The notes under the pieces were generated by a model. The model searched no databases, was not told where the DNA came from, and saw only the letters and a program-made list of their open reading frames with translations. Below, piece by piece: positions 25,839 through 34,143 of a stretch of 64,000 nt of DNA (position 1 is the stretch's first letter; every line of letters begins with the position of its first letter). The stretch is from positions 3,828,501-3,892,500 of the forward strand of contig NZ_CP121445.1 in NCBI RefSeq assembly GCF_029689925.1, written 5' to 3'. The DNA comes from Anaerocolumna sp. AGMB13025. Its GTDB lineage: Bacteria; Bacillota; Clostridia; Lachnospirales; Lachnospiraceae. A program made the translations under genes and the position numbers.

Positions 25839-25872
25839 AAGTCTAATTAAATAATTCGCACTTTTATATCAA
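25839..25872 (-). promoter_or_regulatory. fur promoter with overlapping 14-bp candidate operator
   Basis: On the minus strand TTGATA (25872-25867) is followed after 17 nt by TAATTA (25849-25844). The -10 box lies inside ATTTAATTAGACTT (25852-25839), the same 14-mer as upstream of rnj, here within a TTTAA-N6-TTAAA palindrome. Autoregulation is inferred. Confidence 0.5.
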
Positions 25873-25936
25873 CTTTATATATTTATATATTAATTTTATC
25901 ATCTATCTGTTTGTATCGTTTATTTCCTCTGTTAAA

Positions 25937-25958
25937 TACCCTCGTAACAGGGTTTTAT
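25937..25958. terminator. Weak hairpin after the DUF1292 gene
   Basis: ACCCT and AGGGT form a five-pair stem with a six-base loop (CGTAAC side), just past the stop codon; the tails are ATTTAA on the minus strand and TTTTA on the plus strand. Short stem, so only a possible terminator. Confidence 0.3.
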
Positions 25959-26230
25959 GTCTCAAGGTCAATATCCTCTAACAATTCTTCAAAAATTTTT
26001 CCGATTAATTCGAGTTCACCCTCATCCTCTACCATATCATAAAGGGCAGCTTCATCGGTATCCTGAGATACGTCTTTTAAAATATACGCCATACCTTCCT
26101 CATCCTCCTCTTGCGAGTCTGTAACCAGGAGATACGTATATCCGTTTAATTTGGTTTGCTCTAATACATAGAACTCCACCTGTTCGTTATCATCGGTCGT
26201 AAATATTACTTTGTTTTTCATTTCATCCAT
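25955..26230 (-). CDS. DUF1292 protein (YrzB-like)
   Basis: A 91-residue acidic cytoplasmic protein of the DUF1292 family. The core VIFTTDDNEQVEFYVLEQTKLNGYTYLLV is typical, followed by an acidic segment and a Glu/Asp-rich C-terminus. No biochemical function is established for the family. I chose ATG 26230, which has GGGAG 6 nt upstream, over an upstream in-frame extension to 26302. It lies in the conserved string ireB-ruvX-DUF1292-fur, but here it is separated from ruvX by about 300 bp with short tandem repeats. Confidence 0.85.
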   Translation of the reverse strand: MDEMKNKVIFTTDDNEQVEFYVLEQTKLNGYTYLLVTDSQEEDEEGMAYILKDVSQDTDEAALYDMVEDEGELELIGKIFEELLEDIDLET

Positions 26231-26378
26231 TACTTTCTCCCATAACATGAATGTCTCAAAGCTCCATGTTATTAACATTACTGCTATCTGTATTATTGTC
26301 ATCTGACATCTGTGTAACTATCTTTGTCATCAACATCACCAATCTTTAGTATCACTGTTATTTAGTATCAATGACCTT

Positions 26379-26519
26379 CGTATCTGAGTCATCCCTATCA
26401 CAGTCCTCTGGCATTACTGACCTTTACATCTGCGATCTTCCTTACCACAGTCCACTGGTATTACTGACCTTTGGCATCTATACTCTTCCTTACCACAGTC
26501 CACTGGTATCACTGACCTT
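26379..26519. repeat. Three imperfect 46-48-bp tandem repeats
   Basis: Units 26379-26424, 26425-26471 and 26472-26519 share the core CACAGTCCACTGGTATCACT and end in GACCTT; the first is the most diverged. A partial fourth copy precedes them (26355-26378). They fill the space between ruvX and the DUF1292 gene. No open frame uses them. Confidence 0.75.
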
Positions 26520-26525
26520 CGGTAA

Positions 26526-26990
26526 TCATAGTTCTTTCGCTTCACCGCTATCGTCCAGCATTTTTTTCTGATTACACAGAAAATCCAGATACCCCTGTAA
26601 AATTAGGACTGCTGCCAGTTTATCCACAACCTGACTTCTCTCTTCACGCCGGACATCTCCTAGTATTAAAGTCTGATGAGCCGCTACGGTAGTAAGCCGT
26701 TCATCCCATAAAATTACTTCTAGTCCGGTCCGATTCCTTAAAGACTCTGCAAATTCTTCTGATTTCACAGCACGCTCGCCAATGGTATTATTCATATTCT
26801 TAGGGTATCCCAATACAATCCGTTCCACTGCATATTCTTTAATAAGTTCATCAATCCTGGCAAGGGTCTGTCGTAATTTTGTCTCATGTTTTCTGCGTAT
26901 TGTCTCAATTCCCTGCGCAGTAATTAATAATTCATCACTTATTGCTACACCAACAGTGACTGAACCGTAATCCAGTCCCATAATCCTCAT
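26526..26990 (-). CDS. ruvX: RuvX/YqgF Holliday-junction resolvase-like nuclease
   Basis: A 154-residue RNase H-fold protein, implicated as YqgF/RuvX in pre-16S rRNA 5' processing and as a putative Holliday-junction resolvase. The N-terminus [19 protein letters not shown] has the first catalytic Asp; [16 protein letters not shown] near residue 58 and [13 protein letters not shown] near 98 with DERLTT, and [16 protein letters not shown] with the last Asp near 125, complete the site. The start has GAGGAA 4 nt before the ATG. It is downstream of ireB in the conserved order. Confidence 0.95.
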   Translation of the reverse strand: MRIMGLDYGSVTVGVAISDELLITAQGIETIRRKHETKLRQTLARIDELIKEYAVERIVLGYPKNMNNTIGERAVKSEEFAESLRNRTGLEVILWDERLTTVAAHQTLILGDVRREERSQVVDKLAAVLILQGYLDFLCNQKKMLDDSGEAKEL

Positions 26991-27130
26991 GTTTCCTCCT
27001 CATATACCTGAATTGACAATAATGAAACACTGGATTATTCTCTTTCCGATATATTACATCTATTCATTTGACTAGTTAATAAATCTTTGATTATTGTTTC
27101 TTAAACTCGTTAATTACAGCAGGTAATTAA

Positions 27131-27391
27131 TTACAGCAAGTTGTTACTGATGTAATTATTTAATAATTCTTCCAATATCTCGTCTCTTTCAACCTTCATA
27201 ATCATACTTCTGGCACCTTTATGGTTGGTTATGTAGGTGGGATCTCCTGACATGACGTATCCAACGATTTGATTGACCGGATTATACCCTTTTTCCGTCA
27301 TCGCAGTAAAAACAGCAGAAATAATCTCTTTAACTGAAATTTCATTTTCTTTTTGTACTTTGAAATATTGTGTATTGTTAAAATCCTGCAT
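27131..27391 (-). CDS. ireB: IreB-family regulatory phosphoprotein
   Basis: An 86-residue protein of the former UPF0297/DUF965 family. In Enterococcus IreB is a substrate of the Ser/Thr kinase IreK and influences cephalosporin resistance. The sequence [48 protein letters not shown] (pattern only, about residues 7-54) is near-canonical, including the Thr-rich start that is phosphorylated in Enterococcus. The ribosome binding site AAAGGA stands 9 nt before the ATG. It is the first of the ireB-ruvX set. The role in this organism is inferred from the family. Confidence 0.92.
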   Translation of the reverse strand: MQDFNNTQYFKVQKENEISVKEIISAVFTAMTEKGYNPVNQIVGYVMSGDPTYITNHKGARSMIMKVERDEILEELLNNYISNNLL

Positions 27392-27513
27392 AACATCACG
27401 TCCTTTTTTTTATCTTCTATCTCAGTCTTTATGAAAAATTAACCATTTCTTAAAGAATGAATCCGAATCGAAACAGTATATTATATATATATTAATATAA
27501 ATTCTCAGAAATA

Positions 27514-28998
27514 TCAATCCATTATTTCACAGAACATCATTTCTTTATTCAAAAACCCGGTAACTTTACCTTTTATAATACGATTGTTCAGGTCTTTATC
27601 CGATTTCACAGCCAGTTTTAAATACCTTTCATTATGTCCAATCTGGTACGCTTGTCCGTCAATAACCATAGTTTCTTCGATCAGAATATTTTCTGCCTTA
27701 TCTAAAAAGGCAGACTTGTATTCCGTCTCCATTGTTTCTTCCAGTTCTATTAATGTATTGCTTCTTACGTTCTTAATCTCTTCTCTGACCTGGTCAGGCA
27801 TATGCTCCGCTCTGGTGCCTTTTCTTACGGAATATTTAAAAATGTGCATCTGTGCAAAGGAGATTTTTCTTAAAAAGCGTTTTGTTTCTTCAAATTCCTC
27901 ATTGGTTTCACCCGGAAATCCCACAATAACATCTGTGGTAATGGCAGGATTGACAAAGTATTTTCGAAGCAAATTGCATTTTTCATAATATTCTTCTGCT
28001 GAATACTTGCGGTTCATACGCTTTAGGGTTTCATTGCAGCCGCTTTGTAATGACAGGTGAAAATGAGGGCAGAGTTTAGTATTACCAGATAGAGTTTGGG
28101 CAAATTCTTCTGTAATTATTCTTGGTTCTAAAGAACCTAATCGAATTCTTTCCAAACCTTCTGTTACGCTTAACTTCATAATCAGTTCAAGTAAATGATG
28201 TTTTTCCGATTCTTTTTTATCAAAATCAACGCCGTAGGAAGACAGATGTATTCCTGTTAATACGATCTCTTTATAGCCTTTTTGAACCAATTTACTTACT
28301 TCTGAAAGAATGGATGCTTCTGCCCTGCTTCTGACTCTTCCTCTGGCATAAGGTATGATACAATAGGAACAGAATTGATTACAGCCATCTTGAATTTTAA
28401 TATATGCTCTGGTTTTTTCAGCAACTGATTCAATGTTTAGTTCTTCGTATTCTGTTTCTGTACTGATATCGATAATATTGCCTTTGCCTATAGTATTATG
28501 GTCTAAAAAATTGTCAGCCTTAACTTCTTCTAACGTTATCGGATGTGCATTCAATACAGGTGAATTTGATACTTCTGGATCCATTTCCTGGTATTCTTCT
28601 CTATTTATATTACCCTTTGACCTGGCTTCATAATATTCGTTCAAGATACGGATAATATCCTTCTTTTTATTATTGCCTATAACAATATCTACAGCATCAT
28701 CCTGCTCTAGTACTTCACCTGCTGTCTGGACATAACAGCCTACAGCCACCACCACTGCAGCCGTATTCATTTTTCTTGCTTTATGAAGCATCTGCCTGGA
28801 TTTACGGTCTGCAATATTAGTTACGGTACAGGTGTTTACGACATATACATCCGACGGTTTTGTAAAGTCAACAACAAGAAAGCCTGCATCTTCAAATATT
28901 TTCTGCATTGCTTCTGTTTCATAGGAATTAACCTTGCAGCCCAAAGTAAGGAACGCAACTGTCTTATAATTTATTTCCTGGTTCTTATCTATGTTCAT
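27514..28998 (-). CDS. mtaB: tRNA t6A37 methylthiotransferase MtaB
   Basis: A radical-SAM methylthiotransferase that converts t6A37 to ms2t6A in tRNA. The 494-residue protein has the N-terminal UPF0004 domain (FLTLGCKVNSYETEAM, VNTCTVTNIADRKSRQ, AVGCYVQTAGE; three cluster cysteines), the radical-SAM motif CNQFCSYCIIPYARG near residue 200, and a C-terminal TRAM-like part. LGCKVN rather than LGCPKN marks the MtaB subgroup. I chose ATG 28998, preceded by AAAGGA, over an in-frame extension to 29040. A separate transcription unit from the divergent HPr-like gene. Confidence 0.94.
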   Translation of the reverse strand: MNIDKNQEINYKTVAFLTLGCKVNSYETEAMQKIFEDAGFLVVDFTKPSDVYVVNTCTVTNIADRKSRQMLHKARKMNTAAVVVAVGCYVQTAGEVLEQDDAVDIVIGNNKKKDIIRILNEYYEARSKGNINREEYQEMDPEVSNSPVLNAHPITLEEVKADNFLDHNTIGKGNIIDISTETEYEELNIESVAEKTRAYIKIQDGCNQFCSYCIIPYARGRVRSRAEASILSEVSKLVQKGYKEIVLTGIHLSSYGVDFDKKESEKHHLLELIMKLSVTEGLERIRLGSLEPRIITEEFAQTLSGNTKLCPHFHLSLQSGCNETLKRMNRKYSAEEYYEKCNLLRKYFVNPAITTDVIVGFPGETNEEFEETKRFLRKISFAQMHIFKYSVRKGTRAEHMPDQVREEIKNVRSNTLIELEETMETEYKSAFLDKAENILIEETMVIDGQAYQIGHNERYLKLAVKSDKDLNNRIIKGKVTGFLNKEMMFCEIMD

Positions 28999-29189
28999 CT
29001 GTGTCCTTTCTACTATTGTTATCGCCTTTAGGTTAACCATTAATTTACATATACTTCAAGATAAATTTACACAAAAAGTATATATTCCTATTAGGAAAGC
29101 CATACTAAAATGAAGTATAAAACACGCTAAAGCCTATATTTTAGTGAAATCTGTCCTAGTTCCGGGCATTTTTTATTTACTTTGTATAT

Positions 29190-29218
29190 TGACTTTTAAA
29201 TTGCTAAAATGTAGTATA
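29190..29218 (+). promoter_or_regulatory. SigA-type promoter of the HPr-like gene
   Basis: TTGACT (29190-29195) and TAGTAT (29213-29218) with a 17-nt spacer. The start of transcription would be about 55 nt before ATG 29280, which has AGGAGG-like AAAGGAGGAG 7 nt upstream. Confidence 0.6.
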
Positions 29219-29279
29219 TACTTGTAGTAAAGATAGTACTTACTATCCTATAAAAATCTATATAAAAGGAGGAGTTTCA

Positions 29280-29513
29280 ATGAAAACAGTAAAAATCTCT
29301 CTCAATTCAATTGATAAGGTTAAATCCTTTGTAAATGACGTAACTAAATTCGATTCCGATTTTGATTTAGTTTCTGGAAGATATGTTATTGATGCAAAAT
29401 CAATAATGGGTATTTTCAGCTTGGATTTATCTAAACCTATTGATTTAAATATCCATAGTGAAGATAGTGTTGATAAAATCCTTAGTATTTTAAAACCTTA
29501 TATCGTTGAATAA
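29280..29513 (+). CDS. HPr-like protein lacking the phosphorylated histidine
   Basis: A 77-residue protein. Its second half, GRYVIDAKSIMGIFSLDLSKPIDLNIHSED, fits the HPr fold around the Ser46 region (VDAKSIMGIMSL in HPr). The first 20 residues have no histidine, so the His15 phosphotransfer site is missing and it cannot act as a normal PTS phosphocarrier. Ser at the AKSIMG position remains. It has its own promoter and terminator and is the only plus-strand gene in the first half of the window. Crh-like regulation is possible, but Crh keeps most of the HPr surface; the function is unknown. Confidence 0.8.
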   Translation: MKTVKISLNSIDKVKSFVNDVTKFDSDFDLVSGRYVIDAKSIMGIFSLDLSKPIDLNIHSEDSVDKILSILKPYIVE

Positions 29514-29534
29514 TCGGTTTGTAAATTACTTATC

Positions 29535-29563
29535 AGGGGATACTTAAGGTATCCTCTTTTTTA
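29535..29563 (+). terminator. Terminator of the HPr-like gene
   Basis: AGGGGATAC (29535-29543) pairs with GTATCCTCT (29549-29557) around TTAAG, with one G-U pair, and is followed by seven Ts. It lies 22 nt after the stop codon. Confidence 0.88.
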
Positions 29564-29597
29564 ATTTATAGGTAAGTTCTTAGAACTTTCTTATAAA

Positions 29598-29700
29598 TTA
29601 AAAAGCCTTCCAGGCAGGATGCGCATGACGCACTTAAGGAAGATTGTCACTGTCGTGACAGCGCGTCAGCGCTAGAGTCTGGCGAGCCAGACTCTTTGTT
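29598..29700. repeat. Cluster of four small hairpins between the HPr-like gene and thiI
   Basis: In order: CTTCC...GGAAG (29607-29642, with TGCG/CGCA inside), which on the minus strand is followed by TTTTT and could end the thiI transcript; TGTCAC-TGTC-GTGACA (29645-29660); GCGC-GTCA-GCGC (29661-29672); and AGAGTCTGG-CGAG-CCAGACTCT (29674-29695) followed by TTGTT on the plus strand. No open frame. It is GC-richer than its surroundings. Confidence 0.7.
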
Positions 29701-29840
29701 CATTTACAGAAAAGGTCTCTGCATTATCTTCTTTAAAACAGAAATCACTCCGTGGGTTAATACGGAGTAATCTGCAAGGGTTCGAAAGTGTCAGCAGACT
29801 GGCACCTTGCTCCCTAGAGTTACCTAATTAATCTCTACTA

Positions 29841-31016
29841 TCACTGTATGAATATAGTCTCTATAGTATCCATAGCCGTTCCCACCAGTTCTTCGATCTT
29901 CTCTTCCAGATTTCTTTCCGAATAACGAATTACTTTTAAGCTCGGTTTTGTAACAGGATGTTTTGCTACAAAGATGGTACAGCAGTCTTCAAACGGCAAT
30001 ATCGAAGTTTCATAGGTATTAATCTTTTCAGCAATATCAACGATATCCTGTTTGTCAAAAGCAATTAACGGACGGTAAACCGGCAGTTTACATACTTCAT
30101 TGGTTGCAGCCAGACTGTGAAGGGTCTGACTAGCCACCTGTCCGATGCTTTCTCCGGTAATCAGTCCTAAGCTGCCGCTTTCTTCTGCCAGCTTTTCAGC
30201 AATCCGCATCATATATCTTCTCATAATTATGGTCAATTCCTCATGAGGGCATTTTTCGTAGATATAGAGCTGGATATCTGTAAAATTCACTACATGAAGT
30301 TTAATGGGTCCGGTATATTTTGATATAAGTTTAGCAAGATCCACTACTTTTTGTTTAGCTCTTTCACTGGTATAAGGCGGTGCATGAAAATAAACCGCAT
30401 CGATAGTAACACCTCTTTTTGCTACCATGTAGCCTGCTACCGGACTATCGATACCGCCGGATAATAATAACATAGCTTTACCATTGGTGCCCACGGGCAT
30501 ACCACCCAGTCCCGGAATGACCTCAGAATAAACATAAGAACGATTTCTAACTTCCACCATAATCCGGACTGAGGGAGTATGGACATCCACCTTCATCTCC
30601 GGAAAACGACGCAGCAAATAAGCTCCCATTTCAATACAGATTTCGGGAGAGGTCATCGGGTATTTTTTGTCGCTGCGTTTTGCTTCCATCTTAAAGGTAA
30701 ACTTCTTATCCGCATACCTGGCTTCCACATAATCTCCAACTGCCTGGGTTAAAGGTTCCCAGTCAATGGTGTCGATAATTGCAACCGGACAGATCTGAGC
30801 AATACCAAATACCCTCTTAAGGGCTTCTACGGTTTCCTCATAATCATATCCGTCGGGGCATTCTATATAGATTCTTCCCTGTTCCTTGGTTACTAAATAA
30901 TCACCCAGGTCGCGAAGTGAATTTTTTATCTGGTCTCTTAAGGCGTTCTCAAAGATATATCTGTTTTTACCTTTGATTCCGATTTCTGCATACTTAATTA
31001 AAAAAGCTTTGTACAT
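29841..31016 (-). CDS. thiI: tRNA 4-thiouridine synthetase ThiI
   Basis: Adenylates U8 of tRNA and inserts sulfur to form s4U; also linked to thiamine thiazole synthesis in some bacteria. The 391-residue form lacks the C-terminal rhodanese domain of E. coli ThiI, as is usual in Gram-positives. Seen are the N-terminal ferredoxin-like and THUMP domains (to about 165) and the PP-loop LLLSGGIDSPVAGYMVAKRG near 183, then LITGESIGQVASQT near 283 and FEDCCTIF near 345. The ribosome binding site AAAGGA is 6 nt before the ATG. It lies 34 bp after the cysteine desulfurase gene, which most likely supplies its sulfur. Confidence 0.95.
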   Translation of the reverse strand: MYKAFLIKYAEIGIKGKNRYIFENALRDQIKNSLRDLGDYLVTKEQGRIYIECPDGYDYEETVEALKRVFGIAQICPVAIIDTIDWEPLTQAVGDYVEARYADKKFTFKMEAKRSDKKYPMTSPEICIEMGAYLLRRFPEMKVDVHTPSVRIMVEVRNRSYVYSEVIPGLGGMPVGTNGKAMLLLSGGIDSPVAGYMVAKRGVTIDAVYFHAPPYTSERAKQKVVDLAKLISKYTGPIKLHVVNFTDIQLYIYEKCPHEELTIIMRRYMMRIAEKLAEESGSLGLITGESIGQVASQTLHSLAATNEVCKLPVYRPLIAFDKQDIVDIAEKINTYETSILPFEDCCTIFVAKHPVTKPSLKVIRYSERNLEEKIEELVGTAMDTIETIFIQ

Positions 31017-31050
31017 GGTTTATCCTTTCTTTTTGATCAGTTTTCCGCTT

Positions 31051-32211
31051 TTAATGCCTGCTGTATTTTCTTAATACCGGCACCAGTTCCTTTAGCATAC
31101 TGATAGCATATTGAATTTCTTCCATAGTCGTAAAAACAGAAAAACTGAACCGTAAAGTGGAATCCAGTAAATCTTCTCTGACTCCGATTGCCTTTAGTGT
31201 CCCGCTTAACTGGGGATGATTCGAAGCACAGGCTGAACCGGAGGATACAAAAACCTGTTTTTCCTCAAGAGCATGAAGTAAAACCTCACTTCTTATACCT
31301 GCAAAACTAACACTGACAATATGAGGTGCAGTTTCATTAATGGAACCTGAAACTCCATTCACTGTAGTATCTTGAATTTGATTCATTTCTGCAATAAATG
31401 CTTCTTTTAACTGATAGAGACCTGCTCTTTTTTCCTCATGATTCTCATAAATATCCTTAACAGCCTGTCCAAGACCTGCTATAGCCGGCACATTTTCCGT
31501 ACCGGAGCGCATTCCTTTTTGCTGTCCTCCCCCAAATAAAATGGGCTTAAGCTTTACTTTATCCCGGACATATAAACACCCACTGCCCTTAGGACCGTGA
31601 ATTTTATGTCCGCTTATTGATAATAAATCAATCCCTTCCCGTTTCGGGCAGATCCGGTACTTACCAAAAGCCTGTATTCCATCCACATGTAACAGGACCT
31701 TGGGATTTTTCTCTTTGATAAGTTTTGAGATTTCACTAATATTTTGTACAGAGCCAATTTCGTTATTCACATACATGACAGACACCAAAATGGTATCCTC
31801 ACCTACTTCGGCTAAAAGTTCCTCCATCAGAACCTTACCGCTTCTATCTACCGGAATATAGGATACCCGAAATCCATTCTCCTCCAGAAACAATAAGGGA
31901 TTATGTATGGAAGGATGTTCAATCCTGGTGGTTATTATGTGGTTTCCGCTTCGCTTATTCGCATATGCCGCTCCGATTACTGCCAAATTGTTGGATTCCG
32001 TGCCTCCAGAGGTAAATATAATCTCTTTGGGGTCGGCTTTTAAACTTTTGGCAATTATCTCTTTGGCGTCTTTAATATACGTTTCAGCATCTACGCCTTT
32101 TTTATGCATGGATGAGGGGTTTCCGTAATCCATGCATAGTGTTTGCGTCATTATATCCTTAACTGAATCAAATGCCCTGGTAGTAGCGGCATTGTCCAAA
32201 TATGCTTCCAT
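31051..32211 (-). CDS. Cysteine desulfurase (NifS/IscS family), ThiI partner
   Basis: A PLP enzyme of 386 residues that takes sulfur from cysteine. Seen are LDNAATTRAF at the N-terminus, FTSGGTESNNLA near residue 70, HVDGIQAFGK near 175, SGHKIHGPKGSG with the PLP lysine near 200, and SSGSACASNHPQ with the persulfide cysteine near 325. The gene lies directly upstream of thiI, as in Bacillus nifZ-thiI, and no iscU or other cluster genes are nearby, so it is probably a dedicated desulfurase for tRNA thiolation. The start has AAAGAGG 6 nt before the ATG. It follows rsmE by 12 bp. Confidence 0.92.
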   Translation of the reverse strand: MEAYLDNAATTRAFDSVKDIMTQTLCMDYGNPSSMHKKGVDAETYIKDAKEIIAKSLKADPKEIIFTSGGTESNNLAVIGAAYANKRSGNHIITTRIEHPSIHNPLLFLEENGFRVSYIPVDRSGKVLMEELLAEVGEDTILVSVMYVNNEIGSVQNISEISKLIKEKNPKVLLHVDGIQAFGKYRICPKREGIDLLSISGHKIHGPKGSGCLYVRDKVKLKPILFGGGQQKGMRSGTENVPAIAGLGQAVKDIYENHEEKRAGLYQLKEAFIAEMNQIQDTTVNGVSGSINETAPHIVSVSFAGIRSEVLLHALEEKQVFVSSGSACASNHPQLSGTLKAIGVREDLLDSTLRFSFSVFTTMEEIQYAISMLKELVPVLRKYSRH

Positions 32212-32223
32212 TTTATCCTCTTT

Positions 32224-32967
32224 CTATACGCTTTCCATCTGCAGCATAATCATGGATAACACTGCCAGACCAGCAGTTTCCGTACGTAATATCCTTCTGC
32301 CAAGGGTAATCGGTAAAATACCAGCTTCCACTGCCTCTTTTATCTCATTCTCTTCAAATCCACCCTCCGGACCGATAAAGATACCTATAACCTGACCGCT
32401 GTGAATGGATTTTATAATATCCCTGGTTTTCTTAATATCCTCGGCATTTTCATAGGGTATTACCTTTAAGTCCATACTTTTTGCAGTTTTAAGTGCTTCC
32501 TTAAAGGTCATGGTATCAGAAACGTTAGGTATAATACCGCGACCGGACTGTTTTGCGGCACTGGCGGATATGGCCTGCCACCGCTCAATTTTTTTCTGTT
32601 CTTTTTTCTTATCTTCCAGTTTGACAACCGTTCGTTTTGTCATTACGGGAATAATCTCATAAACCCCTAATTCCACTGCTTTTTGAATAATCAATTCCAT
32701 CTTATCTTTTTTGGGAACACCCTGAAAAAGATAAATCTTACCGGAAAGTTCCGTATCCGTATCACGGATACTTAGGATTTCTGCGGTGATTTGACCGCCT
32801 TCTTCCTCTTTTATTATACAATAGAAATCTTTTCCCTGTCCATTGCAAATAATAATTTTCTCACCAGGCTTCATTCTAAGCACATTTTTTATATGATTGA
32901 CATCTGACCCGGTAATCCTGATCTCTTTATCCTGAATCTGCTCCGGTTCCACGTAGAAGCGGTACAT
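32224..32967 (-). CDS. rsmE: 16S rRNA m3U1498 methyltransferase
   Basis: A SPOUT-class methyltransferase of 247 residues. Seen are the PUA-like N-terminus MYRFYVEPEQIQ and HIKNVLRMKPGE, the knot region IFIGPEGGFEENEI near residue 195, LGRRILRTETAGLAVLSMI at the C-terminus, and SAAKQSGRGIIP near 145. The family and target are well defined. The ribosome binding site is not obvious: AAAGG lies 12 nt before the ATG. It follows prmA in the chaperone-linked order found in many Firmicutes. Confidence 0.95.
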   Translation of the reverse strand: MYRFYVEPEQIQDKEIRITGSDVNHIKNVLRMKPGEKIIICNGQGKDFYCIIKEEEGGQITAEILSIRDTDTELSGKIYLFQGVPKKDKMELIIQKAVELGVYEIIPVMTKRTVVKLEDKKKEQKKIERWQAISASAAKQSGRGIIPNVSDTMTFKEALKTAKSMDLKVIPYENAEDIKKTRDIIKSIHSGQVIGIFIGPEGGFEENEIKEAVEAGILPITLGRRILRTETAGLAVLSMIMLQMESV

Positions 32968-33132
32968 AACGGCACCAAGCCTTTCTAAAATAGCTTGAAT
33001 TCTTAAACTTCATTATACTGATTTTATATCAATACTCAATTTCGTTTATAGAATTTATGATAATTCTCTATTTCTCTTATAGTAATTATGTTAATTCTCT
33101 ATTTCGCTTACAAGCTCCATCTAACTGGTTTA

Positions 33133-34086
33133 TTATTTCTGTGCCACGATGGATACCCAGTCACCCATTTCATTTATCTCAAGGATTTGAAATCCGTTAT
33201 TTAATATTGCTGTTTTCACCTGTTCTTTTTTGGTATTAATAATGCCGGAACTGATAAAAATACCGCCTGGTTTAATATGCTGACCGATTTCTCCTGACAA
33301 CGGTATAATAATATCTGCCAGAATATTGGCTACTGCCATGTCAAAGCCTTCAAAGCCCACCTGTTCCTGTAAAGTGGTATCTGTAATAATATCACCGCTT
33401 GCAATGGTTATCGTCTCAGTACCAATCTGATTGACTTCTGAATTCTCATAAGCTGCCTTTACCGCGTTGGGATCGATATCGGTACCAACTACTTCCCTTG
33501 CTCCTAATTTAGCTCCGATAATGGATAAAATTCCGCTTCCACAGCCTACATCCAGCAACCGGATACCAGTCTTTATATATTTTTTAATCCCCAGGATACA
33601 AAGCTTTGTTGTTTCATGAGAACCGGTGCCAAAAGCAGTACCTGGATCTATTTCGATGACTAAGTCTGTTGCTTTTACCTCATCAAGTTTTTCCCAGGTA
33701 GGTTTAATTACAATGGTTTCATCAATACGAAATGGCTTAAAATATGCTTTCCAGTTATTAATCCAATCGACATCCTCCGTTTCTGATAGTTCGATAAGAC
33801 CGGAGCCTATATCTGTAAATTCCGATAAATCCTTAAGCCCCTCTTTAATTGCATCAAGAGTCTCCTGCAGGTTTGCATCTTCTTCCAGATAAAAACTGAC
33901 AAGTGCAGTTTTATCTTCTGTATTTAATTCAGGAAGGATGTCAATGAACATCGCCTTTTTTTCCTGTTCCGTTATGGGAACATTATCGATGATTTCAATT
34001 CCCTCTATCCCTAATCCATTCAGCATATCACTTACCAAATCTACGGCTTCCGCCATGGTTGATAAGGTTAATTTTGTCCATTTCAT
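33133..34086 (-). CDS. prmA: Ribosomal protein L11 methyltransferase
   Basis: Trimethylates ribosomal protein L11. The 317-residue chain has the N-terminal PrmA domain (MKWTKLTLSTMAEAVDLV), PGTAFGTGSHETTKLC near residue 160, the SAM loop LLDVGCGSGILSIIG near 185, GTDIDPNAVKAAYEN, and NILADIIIPL with the NPPY-equivalent NILA motif. I chose ATG 34086 because it gives the family start, although no good ribosome binding site precedes it. ATG 34122 is in frame, and between the two lies a GGCAGGA-CA-TCCTGCC palindrome (34105-34120) that could form a small hairpin in the leader. It is about 58 nt downstream of dnaJ. Confidence 0.93.
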   Translation of the reverse strand: MKWTKLTLSTMAEAVDLVSDMLNGLGIEGIEIIDNVPITEQEKKAMFIDILPELNTEDKTALVSFYLEEDANLQETLDAIKEGLKDLSEFTDIGSGLIELSETEDVDWINNWKAYFKPFRIDETIVIKPTWEKLDEVKATDLVIEIDPGTAFGTGSHETTKLCILGIKKYIKTGIRLLDVGCGSGILSIIGAKLGAREVVGTDIDPNAVKAAYENSEVNQIGTETITIASGDIITDTTLQEQVGFEGFDMAVANILADIIIPLSGEIGQHIKPGGIFISSGIINTKKEQVKTAILNNGFQILEINEMGDWVSIVAQK

Positions 34087-34143
34087 ATTAATACCATTGC
34101 ATATGGCAGGACATCCTGCCATACTGCCATATACCTTTCTAAA

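Noticed and set aside
26379-26519. Possible CRISPR array
   Set aside because: The units are contiguous and imperfect, with no unique spacers between identical repeats, and there are no cas genes in the window.
29598-29700. tRNA-like folding of the hairpin cluster
   Set aside because: There is no T-loop signature (TTCGANNC in the right place), no anticodon stem of the right size and no CCA context. A TTCGA occurs at about 29780 but without the other arms.
34105-34120. GGCAGGA palindrome and a 15-codon open frame before prmA as an attenuator
   Set aside because: The stem is only seven pairs with a two-base loop and no T-run follows. The short frame has no special codon content.
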